Assembly (NCBI GenBank): GCA_022826755.1
Contig: JAJDUG010000019.1
Coordinates: forward strand, 1-64,000
Source of the DNA: Acidobacteriota bacterium
GTDB lineage: Bacteria > Acidobacteriota > Terriglobia > Versatilivoradales > Versatilivoraceae
Reading direction: 5' to 3'
DNA: 64,000 bases
The translations under genes and the position numbers were made by a program. Each line of letters opens with the position of its first letter. Position 1 is the first letter of the stretch. Under the pieces are notes generated by a model. It worked only from the letters and a program-made list of their open reading frames with translations, made no database searches and had not been told where the DNA came from. Positions 34,858 to 43,180 of this stretch are shown piece by piece.

Positions 34858-37102
34858 CCAGCACGATCCTCCGATTCTCAATCCAGTCCTCAGTCTTCAG
34901 ATGGAGCCGATTCTCGAGAGTCCCCGTGGCGGTGGTAAAGGCCGAGACAGTATTGTTCAGGACCGCCTCGTACCGCAGCAAAGTAAGCTGAGGGCGCAGG
35001 CCCAGTCCCTTTACGGATCCCGTGCGGACTTCCCTACCTTTAACGGAAAGACTCACGTGGCCGTTCACATGTTTTCAGACTCCCTCGCGCCGAGTTACAC
35101 ACCGAAGGATCTTTTTGCCTCCGTGCATGGTTGTAGGCTAGTGGCACCGCTCCGCAATGGGTACCTCGTTGAGGCCGACCTTAACCGTTTCTATGGCCTA
35201 GCCTCAGCGATCAGGAGGCCCCGAAGTCTTGCCTTTCAGGTGGACATTTCGCGGGTCTCCGACATGGTGGCGTTCGACGACAAGGCTCGTTTGTGGGGTC
35301 ACTCCGTTCAGGACCTTTGGGAAGCGGCACCGGAGGAGGAGGGTGCCCGGCTTTTTATAATTACGCTAATGCCGTTTCATGATCGCGGCGCTCGCGAGGC
35401 GCTCTTCGCGGTCATCGAGGAGTTAAGCAGCGATCGCTCATTGCTTCCCGTCTTTCCCAGGTTACCTTCCCCTGGACTCACTGACGACACAATGGGTGAA
35501 CTGCGGCTGGCACCCATACCGCGTCAATCAAGCATGGCCCGTGCGATGCGAAGCTATCGCAACACCGGAGTTGGACATGCCGCGGTACGGATACCCGACC
35601 AGGAGTGTCTTTCCGCGATAGTCGCTTCCGGCACCTCCTTCAGGATTGCCCCCGTTCGCGCGATCCAGGTCACCTCGCCGGGTGAAGGGCAGTACCCCGC
35701 ACCTCCCGTCGGACTTGAGGATGCGCCGACTATCGCAGTTGTCGACGGCGGCCTTCATGCTGCGAGCTATCTGGCTGCGGAAGCTTGGCGGGCCTCACCC
35801 TTGGTGTCAGACGACGAGGCCGATTGCCAGCACGGTAATGGTGTCAGCTCCCTCGCCGTCCACGCGTACGCCTGGAACAACAATCGAAACCTTCCGCCGC
35901 TGGAATGCCGCATTGGAACAGTTCAGGCGATTCCCCATCGGAACAGCACCCGCTACGTCAATGAAGATGAACTGACTAATTACCTCGACGCCATTGCCCG
36001 TGCCCATCCCGATACGCGTGTCTGGAATATATCGGCCAACCAAGCCGGACATAGCCTGGACCATGACGAGGTCAGCTTCTTAGGACACGAGCTGACCCGC
36101 ATAGCCCGAGAACGCGACATCCTTCCGGTCATCTCAGTGGGCAATGTTGGGCCTCACAATTCCGAGCGGCCAAGCCCGCCGGCTGACTGTGAGGCAGCAA
36201 TCGTTGTCGGCGGTCGGGAAGCTGACGAAGGCGGTGATCCTACACATCACTGTTCCCGCTGTCTATGTGGGCCGGGACCGGATGGCATGTTGAAGCCAGA
36301 TGTTTCCTGGTTCTCCAAGCTCAAAATGCTAGGCGGCGTTATCGGCACCGGAAGCAGCTTCGCAACACCGCTGGTTTCCTCTCTGGCCGCTCACACCTTT
36401 GATGCCTTGCGCGATCCTACGCCCGATCTTGTGAAAGCGCTCCTTCTCAACGTCGCTGAGCTTGACGAACACGATCCGGCTCTTGGTTGGGGAACTCCTT
36501 ACCAAAGCCACATGCCATGGAGCTGCGCGCCAGGTAGCGTGACATTGGCTTGGCGTGCTCAGCTCAAGCCCGGTACCACATACTATTGGAACGATATTCC
36601 GATCCCACCGGAACTGGTTCGCAACGGCAAGCTATATGGGAAAGCACGCCTCACCGCCGTCCTGAGTCCCCTTGTCTCTCCCTTCAGGGGCAAGAACTAT
36701 TTTGATTCGCGGCTTCAGACTTCGCTCCAGTACTTCGCCGTCACGGGTTGGAAATCTCTACTTGGGCCTATGAAGGAATCGACGATTCGCGAAAACGATT
36801 CGCGAGATGAACTTAAGAAGTGGTACCCCATCAGGCGCCATTGCGCTGACTTCACAAAGCGAAGGGGGCGACAGTTCTCGGGGCAGCATTTCCGGCTCTA
36901 CGCGCGTGTTTACACCCGGGACCTCTATCAGTTCGGATGGAATGACCACAGCCAAGCAGGTCCCCAAGAAGCCGCCTTCGTCCTCACTCTCTGGGGCGGT
37001 GGACAGCAACGCTCGATTTATGACTCGACTGTTCAGCAACTCGGCACCTTTGTTGAAAGCGCCGTCCTCGAACAAGAAATCGAACAAGAAATTCGTCGCT
37101 GA
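34850..37102 (+). CDS. Subtilisin-like (S8) serine protease paired with AAA+ ATPase
   Basis: Protein of 750 aa without a signal peptide, so intracellular. The catalytic triad is intact: Asp in TIAVVDGGLHAA (about 298), His in CQHGNGVSSLAV (about 328) and Ser in GTGSSFATPLVSS (about 504). The long N-terminal region (1-270) and the C-terminal ~180 aa match no domain I recognise; the N-terminal part includes a TFNGKTHVAVHMFSD segment. GGAG lies 7 nt before ATG 34850, which overlaps the AAA+ stop. An intracellular subtilase tied to an ATPase is typical of stress- or phage-activated suicide proteases, but its trigger is unknown. Confidence 0.87.
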   Translation: MANQHDPPILNPVLSLQMEPILESPRGGGKGRDSIVQDRLVPQQSKLRAQAQSLYGSRADFPTFNGKTHVAVHMFSDSLAPSYTPKDLFASVHGCRLVAPLRNGYLVEADLNRFYGLASAIRRPRSLAFQVDISRVSDMVAFDDKARLWGHSVQDLWEAAPEEEGARLFIITLMPFHDRGAREALFAVIEELSSDRSLLPVFPRLPSPGLTDDTMGELRLAPIPRQSSMARAMRSYRNTGVGHAAVRIPDQECLSAIVASGTSFRIAPVRAIQVTSPGEGQYPAPPVGLEDAPTIAVVDGGLHAASYLAAEAWRASPLVSDDEADCQHGNGVSSLAVHAYAWNNNRNLPPLECRIGTVQAIPHRNSTRYVNEDELTNYLDAIARAHPDTRVWNISANQAGHSLDHDEVSFLGHELTRIARERDILPVISVGNVGPHNSERPSPPADCEAAIVVGGREADEGGDPTHHCSRCLCGPGPDGMLKPDVSWFSKLKMLGGVIGTGSSFATPLVSSLAAHTFDALRDPTPDLVKALLLNVAELDEHDPALGWGTPYQSHMPWSCAPGSVTLAWRAQLKPGTTYYWNDIPIPPELVRNGKLYGKARLTAVLSPLVSPFRGKNYFDSRLQTSLQYFAVTGWKSLLGPMKESTIRENDSRDELKKWYPIRRHCADFTKRRGRQFSGQHFRLYARVYTRDLYQFGWNDHSQAGPQEAAFVLTLWGGGQQRSIYDSTVQQLGTFVESAVLEQEIEQEIRR

Positions 37103-37450
37103 GCGAGCCAACGATTCTCAACTGTCCACGCGGAATAAGTTGGAGATGATGTTGCAGATCAGTTTCTCGGGCAACGCCTCTCCGCAGGAAACTCACAAGT
37201 GGTTTGCCAGCGGATTCGACATCGCCAGAAGGACGCTGTTCAAGCTGGTACGAGAAGGCCGGCGAAGCCATTGGGACGAATTTGGATCACCGGAGACTCG
37301 GGCGAAAGGGTGCGCTGCTGCAGAGCGGGGATGATCGGGATCGGTCGTCCACGACGGAAGCGGTCTGACGAACAGATTAGTTAGGTGCAAGGATTATGGC
37401 GATTAACCTATCGATATGTACTTTCACTGGAGAAACCGAGGAGCACAGCA
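37103..37450. other. Intergenic region, possible gene remnant
   Basis: A frame continues from within the subtilase to 37334 and contains an Arg/Lys-rich stretch, but it starts inside another gene and lacks a start of its own. I see no family signal; a decayed DNA-binding gene is possible. Otherwise nothing is supported here. Confidence 0.3.
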
Positions 37451-38017
37451 ATGTATGAGTGGTTGGGTAGATGGCTAGAACCCTCAGTCCTCATCCAATG
37501 TTTGATACTTGCTGGACTGATCTGGTACGCGCGGGAAACGTGGAAGCTCCGAAAAGCCTCTCAGGAGCAGAACAAAATCTCTCAGGAACAAAACGAAGCA
37601 ATGGAAAAGCCGTGTCTGGTGCTCTCGGTTCGGAAGCGCAGGGATATGGATACGGCGGCGGATGCCTTGGGAGGCAACCCATATCCAGAACAAAAGGTCC
37701 CAGACGGTCAAAAGTCAGGCACGGGTCATGTCGAACTTCACAACATCGGCGCTGGCCCGGCCTTCAACATCAAGTACGTGGTTCTGGTAGAAGGGAAACC
37801 GAAAAAGTTTACTCCGGGCTCTTTGCCGTATATTTCGAAAGGGGGGAGAGCACCTATTTTCCTTATAGAGCAATCCTTCAGCACCTCGGGCCAACACGAG
37901 GAAGTGGAACTCAAGGTGTTGTATGACAGTCTCAGAGGGAGACGCCACGAAAGCGTAACACGCTTTCGACAAGGTACAGGATCCGAACCCGTTGTGAGTC
38001 ATTGTCATTTTCGATGA
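37451..38017 (+). CDS. Single-pass membrane protein, unknown
   Basis: Protein of 188 aa starting at ATG 37451 with GAGGAG 7 nt upstream; an earlier in-frame start at 37385 adds 22 residues of no clear character. One helix (VLIQCLILAGLIWYA) near residues 12-26 is followed by a charged repeat (KASQEQNKISQEQN) resembling a short coiled coil, then a beta-rich domain (GHVELHNIGAGPAFNIKYV). This last part resembles the C-terminal domain often found in small defence-island membrane proteins of unknown role. Its placement beside the pentapeptide protein and the CBASS operon suggests an accessory gene. Function not assigned. Confidence 0.6.
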   Translation: MYEWLGRWLEPSVLIQCLILAGLIWYARETWKLRKASQEQNKISQEQNEAMEKPCLVLSVRKRRDMDTAADALGGNPYPEQKVPDGQKSGTGHVELHNIGAGPAFNIKYVVLVEGKPKKFTPGSLPYISKGGRAPIFLIEQSFSTSGQHEEVELKVLYDSLRGRRHESVTRFRQGTGSEPVVSHCHFR

Positions 38018-38267
38018 ACGTTTGCCTACGATTCCAGGTTTTCAAGGCGAATCCCCGCGAAATGGCTGGCCTATTTCTCGGGGTCAACCCGAACTTGATG
38101 GCCTGGCTGTTCATCCGTCTACTGGCTTGGGGGCCGTCCCCAAAGTCGTGAATTACTGGCTGATAAGATACTTTATCGGGAGCTAATTTCACCGACAGAC
38201 AGCCCCACAGAGAGCTACCTGACAGGCACTCCACCGCTCCATTCCAAATGGGCCTCCGGATCGGTTA

Positions 38268-39341
38268 CTACTTTAGGCAAGTTTGGTCTTGGCTGAAACC
38301 TTTAACCCTAACGAGGACCGTGCCGGCCAGGTCGGCACCGCTCAGTGCTGCACCTGTCAGGTTTGCACCTGTCAGGTCTGCGTGGAGCAGGTACGCGTTG
38401 GTCAGTACTGCGCCCGTTAAGTCTGCGTTGGTCAAGGTTGCATTGGTCAAGGTCACGCCCGTCAGGTTTGCATTGGTCAAGGTTGCGCCCGTCAGGTTTG
38501 CGTTGGTCAAGGTTGCGCCGCTCAGGTCTGCACCGCTTAGGTCTGCGCTGGTCAGGTCTGCGTTGAGCAGATTTGCTTTGACGAGAGTCGCTTTGAGCAG
38601 GGTCGCATTGAGCAAGTTTGCGCCGGTCAGATACGCGTCGGTCAGGTTGGCACCGTTCAGGTTTGCTTTGAACAGGTCGGCACCGTTCAGGTTTGCTTTG
38701 AGCAGGTTTGCGCCGGTCAGGTTTACGTCGCTCAGGTAAGCGTCGGCAAGGTACGCACCGGTCAGGGTTAAGGAGAATTTCTCTTTCTTCTCAAGTTCAA
38801 TTTTGTCTTCGCTACGGGTTCCGATCGCCGTCATAGCGGCCAAAACATCCTCGCGGATCTGGTGTGGTTTCTGTGCTGTGACCCCCAACGCAGCCATGTA
38901 GTCCGCATCCTCGGTTGGATGGCTAGCGAATGCGCAGAGCAGATGTGTGACTTGGACGTGGTACCGCTCTGGCTCGTCATCGGCCAAGCGTTGCAGTGCA
39001 TAGATGCCCCCCAAGCGGACGGAGAGAACCTCGCTTCCGAGCATCTCGGCACCTTTCTGGTATCGCTCGTTCAGAAGGCCGAGTTGTGATATTACGCTGC
39101 GCCGGTATGCGACCCATATCGCAATGCCACCGCCAACCACGAGACCAATATTGCGGAGGGTCGTGGACTTGGACTCCCTGGATTCCGACACCACCCCGAG
39201 CCATTCCCAACTCCACCACCACATAATCCGGAGCCAATCCCAACCGCACCACCACACAGTTCCTGAGAGCACGGCCAGTAAACCAACGAGGGTGACAAAA
39301 AGTCTTCTACGAATCACCAAACTCCAGAAAGAAGTACCCAT
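38268..39341 (-). CDS. Membrane-anchored pentapeptide-repeat protein
   Basis: Protein of 357 aa. Two N-terminal helices (FVTLVGLLAVLSGTVWW about 15-31; LVVGGGIAIWVAY about 67-79) are followed by a cytoplasmic segment (80-190) and then, to about residue 345, roughly 30 tandem A(D/N)LxX pentapeptides such as ANLTGATLTNANLTG. Pentapeptide arrays fold as right-handed quadrilateral beta-helices and can mimic DNA (as in gyrase-protecting proteins); membrane-anchored ones are common in defence islands. The DNA under the array is strongly repetitive, about 15-base periodicity. The intermediate part with RYQKGAEMLGSEVLSVRLGG matches many bacterial pentapeptide proteins. Partner unknown. Confidence 0.88.
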   Translation of the reverse strand: MGTSFWSLVIRRRLFVTLVGLLAVLSGTVWWCGWDWLRIMWWWSWEWLGVVSESRESKSTTLRNIGLVVGGGIAIWVAYRRSVISQLGLLNERYQKGAEMLGSEVLSVRLGGIYALQRLADDEPERYHVQVTHLLCAFASHPTEDADYMAALGVTAQKPHQIREDVLAAMTAIGTRSEDKIELEKKEKFSLTLTGAYLADAYLSDVNLTGANLLKANLNGADLFKANLNGANLTDAYLTGANLLNATLLKATLVKANLLNADLTSADLSGADLSGATLTNANLTGATLTNANLTGVTLTNATLTNADLTGAVLTNAYLLHADLTGANLTGAALSGADLAGTVLVRVKGFSQDQTCLK

Positions 39342-39618
39342 CTAGGCAGTTTCATTGAGGGCCTTCTATGCTCAAGATGTACCCACAGCGGGGGGGTTGA
39401 AATCTTAAATTTCCGACGTTGGGATGCAATTCTATGGTTCCTTAGAGGACGGCTTGCCGGTGTAGCTTTTTACGAGATGTGGGATGTTCTCTGCGTCCAC
39501 ACCATGGGATGCTGCTACAAAAACTTCCTCTTCTCCCGCATCATGGAAATCGCTGAGGTCCACAAAAGCGTGTAAGGTTTCTCCTGACTGAAGAAGGGCC
39601 TATTTTATCCTACTGGTT

Positions 39619-40149
39619 TCAGCTTCCAGTGACCGCTTTTGGACAAGCAAGGCACCAAGGCGAAGTTTCTGATCTGCATCCACAGTAATGCCTCCTTGAG
39701 ACACTGTTGTTGGAAGGTGCTACTTTTCCTCCCACTTCCACCCCCAGCTTTTGGCATAGCCACACTACAAGCCTCTTGGGAAGCAATCGGCGATTAAACA
39801 ACCAGAGGGTTGAATCGACCGCTTGATGGCGCCATGTGAGCGGTGTCTTGACAGGCCAAGACATCACCCCATGAATAGGGTCATAGGTAGGTTGCCCAAA
39901 CATTCTGTGGCCAGCGAGGGATTTCTCCATCCTTTTCGCTCTTCGTATCTGTTCTCTGATGGCCCTGTCATAGGCTGATCTTTTGCGCCACGGATACACT
40001 TCGTGGATGATTAGGCAGGACAGCAGCACGATCGAACTCAGTCTGACGTAGAACTGATATGGGGACTGTAGCGATGGCAGGATGTCTGCTATCCAGAATA
40101 TGTTGGTTAAAGTGGCGGCGACCCAAAAAGCTTTTCTCAAGGGATTCAC
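39619..40149 (-). CDS. Small membrane protein, unknown
   Basis: Predicted protein of 176 aa (GTG 40149) or three residues shorter (TTG 40140, which has AAAAGGAG at 8 nt and may be the true start). Two hydrophobic segments (FWVAATLTNIFWIADILP and IVLLSCLIIHEVYP) lie in the first 55 residues; the remainder is basic. No family recognised. The IS4-type element begins 11 bp upstream of the GTG and its target duplication contains part of the ribosome-binding site, so transcription is probably now driven from the element or absent. Before insertion the gene would have followed the methylase stub directly. Confidence 0.5.
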   Translation of the reverse strand: MNPLRKAFWVAATLTNIFWIADILPSLQSPYQFYVRLSSIVLLSCLIIHEVYPWRKRSAYDRAIREQIRRAKRMEKSLAGHRMFGQPTYDPIHGVMSWPVKTPLTWRHQAVDSTLWLFNRRLLPKRLVVWLCQKLGVEVGGKVAPSNNSVSRRHYCGCRSETSPWCLACPKAVTGS

Positions 40150-40159
40150 TCCTTTTGAT

Positions 40160-41427
40160 CAGTACTGTCCCGTTAACGGTTTGAGGTAATCGTGTAAGTA
40201 TCATTGAGACATACAGTTACAGTGGTTTGTGATCGTTTTCGATTTCAACTCAGCCACCGTTGGGTCATCCTCATTCCAACTGGAAGGAGGATGGCAATGA
40301 ATACCGGAAAGACACTGTTTTCTCAACTGATGGACTTTCTGCCGACCTACGAGTTTAACCGTTGCGTGCGTCGCTACCGAGGCAATCACTGAGTGCGTCG
40401 CTTTTCCTGTCGGGATCAGTTTCTGTCAATGGCCTTTGCCCAACTGACCTACCGGGAAAGTCTTCGCGACATCGAGACCTGCCTGCAAGCGATTCAGCAC
40501 AAGCTCTATCACTCTGGATTCCGTTGCAGGGTCACTCGCAATACGCTGGCCCGGGCCAACGAGAAACGCGACTGGCGCATTTACGCTGATTTGGCCCGGT
40601 TGCTGATTCCCCGGGCCCGCCGATTGTAACTCAACGAATCCTTCGGGGTGGCGCTGGGACAAACCGTATACGCCTTCGATGCCGCAAGAGCGCTGCCAAG
40701 CTCCACACCCTGATCGACCTGCGCGGCAATATCCCTTGTTTTGTGCACGATACCAGCGGTCAGGTGTCGGATATGACCTCCCTGGATCTGCTGCCCATTG
40801 AAGCCGGTGCCTTCTATGTCATGGACCGTGGCTATACCGACTTTGCCCGCCTTTACCGATTCACTCAAGCCCTGGCCTTCTTCATTTTTCCGGCCAAGCG
40901 CAATCTGCATTTTGCCCGTCGGACCTCCCGCAGTGTGGACAAGTCCACGGGGCTTCGTAGCGACAACACCATTCGATTGCGGGGACCCAAAACCGCCACA
41001 CTCTACCCGCAACCCTTCCGCCGGATCAGCTATTACGCTGCCGATCTTGACCGGCGGTTCGTCTTCCTCAGCAACAACTTCTTGCTGCCTGCCCTGACGA
41101 TTGCACAACTCTACAGGTGCCGTTGGCAGGTCGAACGGTTCTTTCGCTGGATCAAACAATACCTCAGGATCAAGGCTTTCTACGGCACCTCAGTCAATGC
41201 CGTCAAGACTCAGGTCTGGATCGCTGTTTGCGTCTACCCGTTGGTAGCCATCGTCAAGAAAGAACTCAAAATCGACCGCAGCATGGGTGAAATGCTGCAA
41301 ATCCTCAGCATTGGCCTTTTCGAGAAAACCCCTTTGATACAGGCATTTACGAAAGAAAGTGTCGCTGTTTCAAAAGGACTTCACCCTAACCAGTTGTTTT
41401 TGTTTAACTTTTAACGGGACAGTACTG
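40160..41427. mobile_element. IS4-family insertion sequence, 1268 bp
   Basis: Bounded by perfect 17-bp terminal inverted repeats, cagtactgtcccgttaa at 40160-40176 and its reverse complement at 41411-41427. A 9-bp direct duplication, ccttttgat, flanks it (40151-40159 and 41428-41436). This is a textbook transposition product, with the transposase gene inside decayed. The perfect ends mean it could still be moved in trans by a related copy. Confidence 0.95.
40297..41414 (+). pseudogene. IS4-family (DUF4372-type) transposase, broken
   Basis: The start, MNTGKTLFSQLMDFLP, with GGAAGGAGG upstream, matches IS4-family transposases of the DUF4372 group. An in-frame TGA at 40390-40392 ends the first part; the frame then continues (FLSMAFAQLTYRESLRDIE) to a TAA at 40627. 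Near 40680 about 25 codons are missing between VYAFD and KLHTLIDLRGN, removing the DST-type first catalytic Asp. The rest lies in another frame (40743-41414) with DRGYTDFARLYRF and the RWQVERFFRWIKQYLRIKAF box, the latter with the DDE glutamate. Several lesions make the gene non-functional. Confidence 0.93.
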
Positions 41428-41448
41428 CCTTTTGATTTTGGCTATAGA

Positions 41449-41541
41449 TCAGCGGAGCTCGTTCTCGATGTCGGATAGCTGCGTGTAGAACTCGTCGTTC
41501 TTTTGCCGCTTGGCTTTTTGTAAGTTTTCATTCAGAGACAT
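41449..41541 (-). pseudogene. 5' stub of an EcoRI-type adenine DNA methylase
   Basis: Thirty codons from ATG 41541 encode NLQKAKRQKNDEFYTQLSDI, the characteristic opening of M.EcoRI-like modification methylases (DEFYTQ with IENEL following), and then stop. The remaining several hundred residues are missing; the sequence passes into the IS element 21 bp later. The stop is outside the IS, so truncation was a separate event. A restriction-modification locus probably once stood here. Confidence 0.7.
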
Positions 41542-41690
41542 GGCTCCCGCATCAAGCCCATTATCGGCGATCAGTTCCCGATATTTGTGCCGCTTTTGCT
41601 CGCCCCCAACTTCGACGGGGATACCACGCTGGACCCACACTCTGCGGCGTTCAGGCACGAGGCGGCACGAGGGAGTGATGATGCGCTCTG

Positions 41691-42008
41691 TCACGCCACT
41701 GCGCCCAGGCCGTTCCTCGCTACCAGCGTCAGGAGCTTCAATGATGCGCCGCGCGGCCGCTTCTCGCCGCGCTCCCACTGGCTCACCAACCCGGTCGTCA
41801 CGTTGAGATGGCGCGCGAACACCGCCTGACTCGCGTTCTCGCGAAGCCGAAGCGCGCGGATCTCCTTCGGCGCCATCTCTTCGACCGGCGTGAGGCACAT
41901 CTCGTCGAACGTCCGCATGGTCCGCTTCGACATCAGACCGGCCTCGGCGAGTCCTAGCGCCGCCTCATGCGCTGCCGCCAGCGCTTCACTCTTGTATTTC
42001 ATGGTCAT
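41691..42008 (-). CDS. HigA-like antitoxin (XRE family)
   Basis: Protein of 105 aa. A helix-turn-helix lies in the C-terminal half: REN-ASQAVFARHLNVTTGLVS followed by QWERGEKRPRG, the standard XRE pattern. The N-terminal part (FDEMCLTPVEEM) is the toxin-contacting segment in HigA/NadS-like antitoxins. Its start overlaps the end of the toxin gene by 23 bases, so the order is toxin first, as in higBA. The start may be ATG 42008 or ATG 42002. It should bind and silence the toxin and repress its own operon. Confidence 0.88.
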   Translation of the reverse strand: MTMKYKSEALAAAHEAALGLAEAGLMSKRTMRTFDEMCLTPVEEMAPKEIRALRLRENASQAVFARHLNVTTGLVSQWERGEKRPRGASLKLLTLVARNGLGAVA

Positions 42009-42375
42009 CGCATTTCACCTCGATTATCGCTCCAACCGCCTGCGCCGCCGAGAGCCCTGTCCGGTCCAGCGCCAGATACTCGTCGGCCAGCAACCGGAAC
42101 GTCTTTAGCTCGTCCCGGCGCAGATTCTCCCGGCCGCTCTTTGCGAATCCGTACACGAAGAACGCCAGATTGCCCCGGCGAAACAGCACGATCGTGCGGA
42201 ACCCGCCGGACCGGCCGCCACCTTTGCGACCAACGCGCTGCTTGATGACGCCACCGCCGAGATCGGCATCGACCAAACCCCTCCGTGCGCGCAGGACAGC
42301 CTCGCACAACGCGGTATCGCCGATTCCTTGCCGAGTGGCGAACCGGGCGAAGGCCTTGGTTTTGAACGTCTGCAA
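41986..42375 (-). CDS. RelE/HigB-family toxin
   Basis: Protein of 129 aa of the RelE-superfamily toxin group (PF06296 type). Characteristic segments are TFKTKAFARFATRQGI at the N-terminus, VIKQRVGRKGGGRSGGFRTI (basic core), and LFRRGNLAFFVYGFAKSGRENL. Such toxins cleave ribosome-bound mRNA. The start is a TTG (no ATG is available), which fits low expression. It forms an operon with the downstream antitoxin. Located at the edge of the defence island beside the methylase stub, a usual setting for toxin-antitoxin pairs. Confidence 0.87.
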   Translation of the reverse strand: MQTFKTKAFARFATRQGIGDTALCEAVLRARRGLVDADLGGGVIKQRVGRKGGGRSGGFRTIVLFRRGNLAFFVYGFAKSGRENLRRDELKTFRLLADEYLALDRTGLSAAQAVGAIIEVKCDDHEIQE

Positions 42376-43180
42376 TTATGACCCCGCGAACGCCGGTCAC
42401 TGTTCGTATTCTATAACACCAAGTGAGAGTTTTGTCATTCCAGCCTCTCGACTTTGGTGTTTCTTGGATCGAGCCAGCGCCCATCTGAGGCGAGCGTCCA
42501 TCGCGATCATGCGCTGCCTCCTTGCGGCGCCGGCGCTTCAAGCCGGAAGCAGTGTGCAGATCTGCTTCGACCAATTGGACCCCCGTCGGGGTCTTGGATC
42601 ACACGCCGGTGTCAGCGTCGCCGCCAAACTATTGTTGGCCTTCACCCAGAATTAGGTCCTGCTCAACAATGAGGATTAGAACTACAGGCTCTTGGGGCAA
42701 GTTTTGGGGCAACTATGTTCCCTATATTGGTCACAATGTGTTTTATTTCAATAACCTATGAGGCATATTCGGTTGTCGCCGCCTCCACCGCCACGGCACG
42801 GTAACCGTCTGATTTGCCGTAGGACTTCAAGGTCAACAACCTCCTGTATTCTGACCCCGCAATAGTGATCGAAGACTTCTATTGCCTCGAACTCCGGAAA
42901 CGGGTCGTGAGATCCTTCGGAGACCGTAGCACCTGGATACTCAGCGCGTGCCTGGCGCGACCAATCGTCGCGGACCAGTTGCTGATTGCGGAGCGGGATC
43001 GGCTCGAAAGAACAGTCTGGTTCCGACCGGCCGGCTGACGACCCGACCGGTAGTGAGGACCGAACTCCCCTGCCCCACGGTTTCCATTGCCGAGTCGAAC
43101 GGCGAAGGCTGATGCGGTGGGGGTGGACGCCCGGGCCGCCGACGTCAGACGGAGATCCGGCCAAGGCAGACTGAGCACAT
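42376..43180. other. Gene-poor stretch at the edge of the defence island
   Basis: About 800 bases without a supported gene. Short frames exist on both strands, one on the minus strand (42748-43164) with a coding-like C-terminus (EFEAIEVFDHYCGVRIQEV), which may be the tail of a lost gene. A small hairpin with arms gacccc and ggggtc lies near 42578. I see no tRNA or attachment site. Confidence 0.4.

Noticed and set aside
36807..37334. Frame starting inside the subtilase and running past its end
   Set aside because: No own ribosome-binding site, starts within a gene with intact motifs, and the portion beyond has no recognisable domain.
38268..38770. Short-period DNA repeats that could suggest a CRISPR-like array
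   Set aside because: The period is 15 bases and follows the codons of pentapeptide repeats; no conserved repeat with unique spacers.
41449..41898. 149-codon minus-strand frame ending in the methylase stub
   Set aside because: Only its last 30 codons carry a family signal; the earlier part is an antisense shadow in the antitoxin region, so the stub alone is annotated.
42376..43180. Possible tRNA or phage attachment site at the island edge
   Set aside because: No cloverleaf arms or T-loop sequence seen; only a short 6-bp hairpin.
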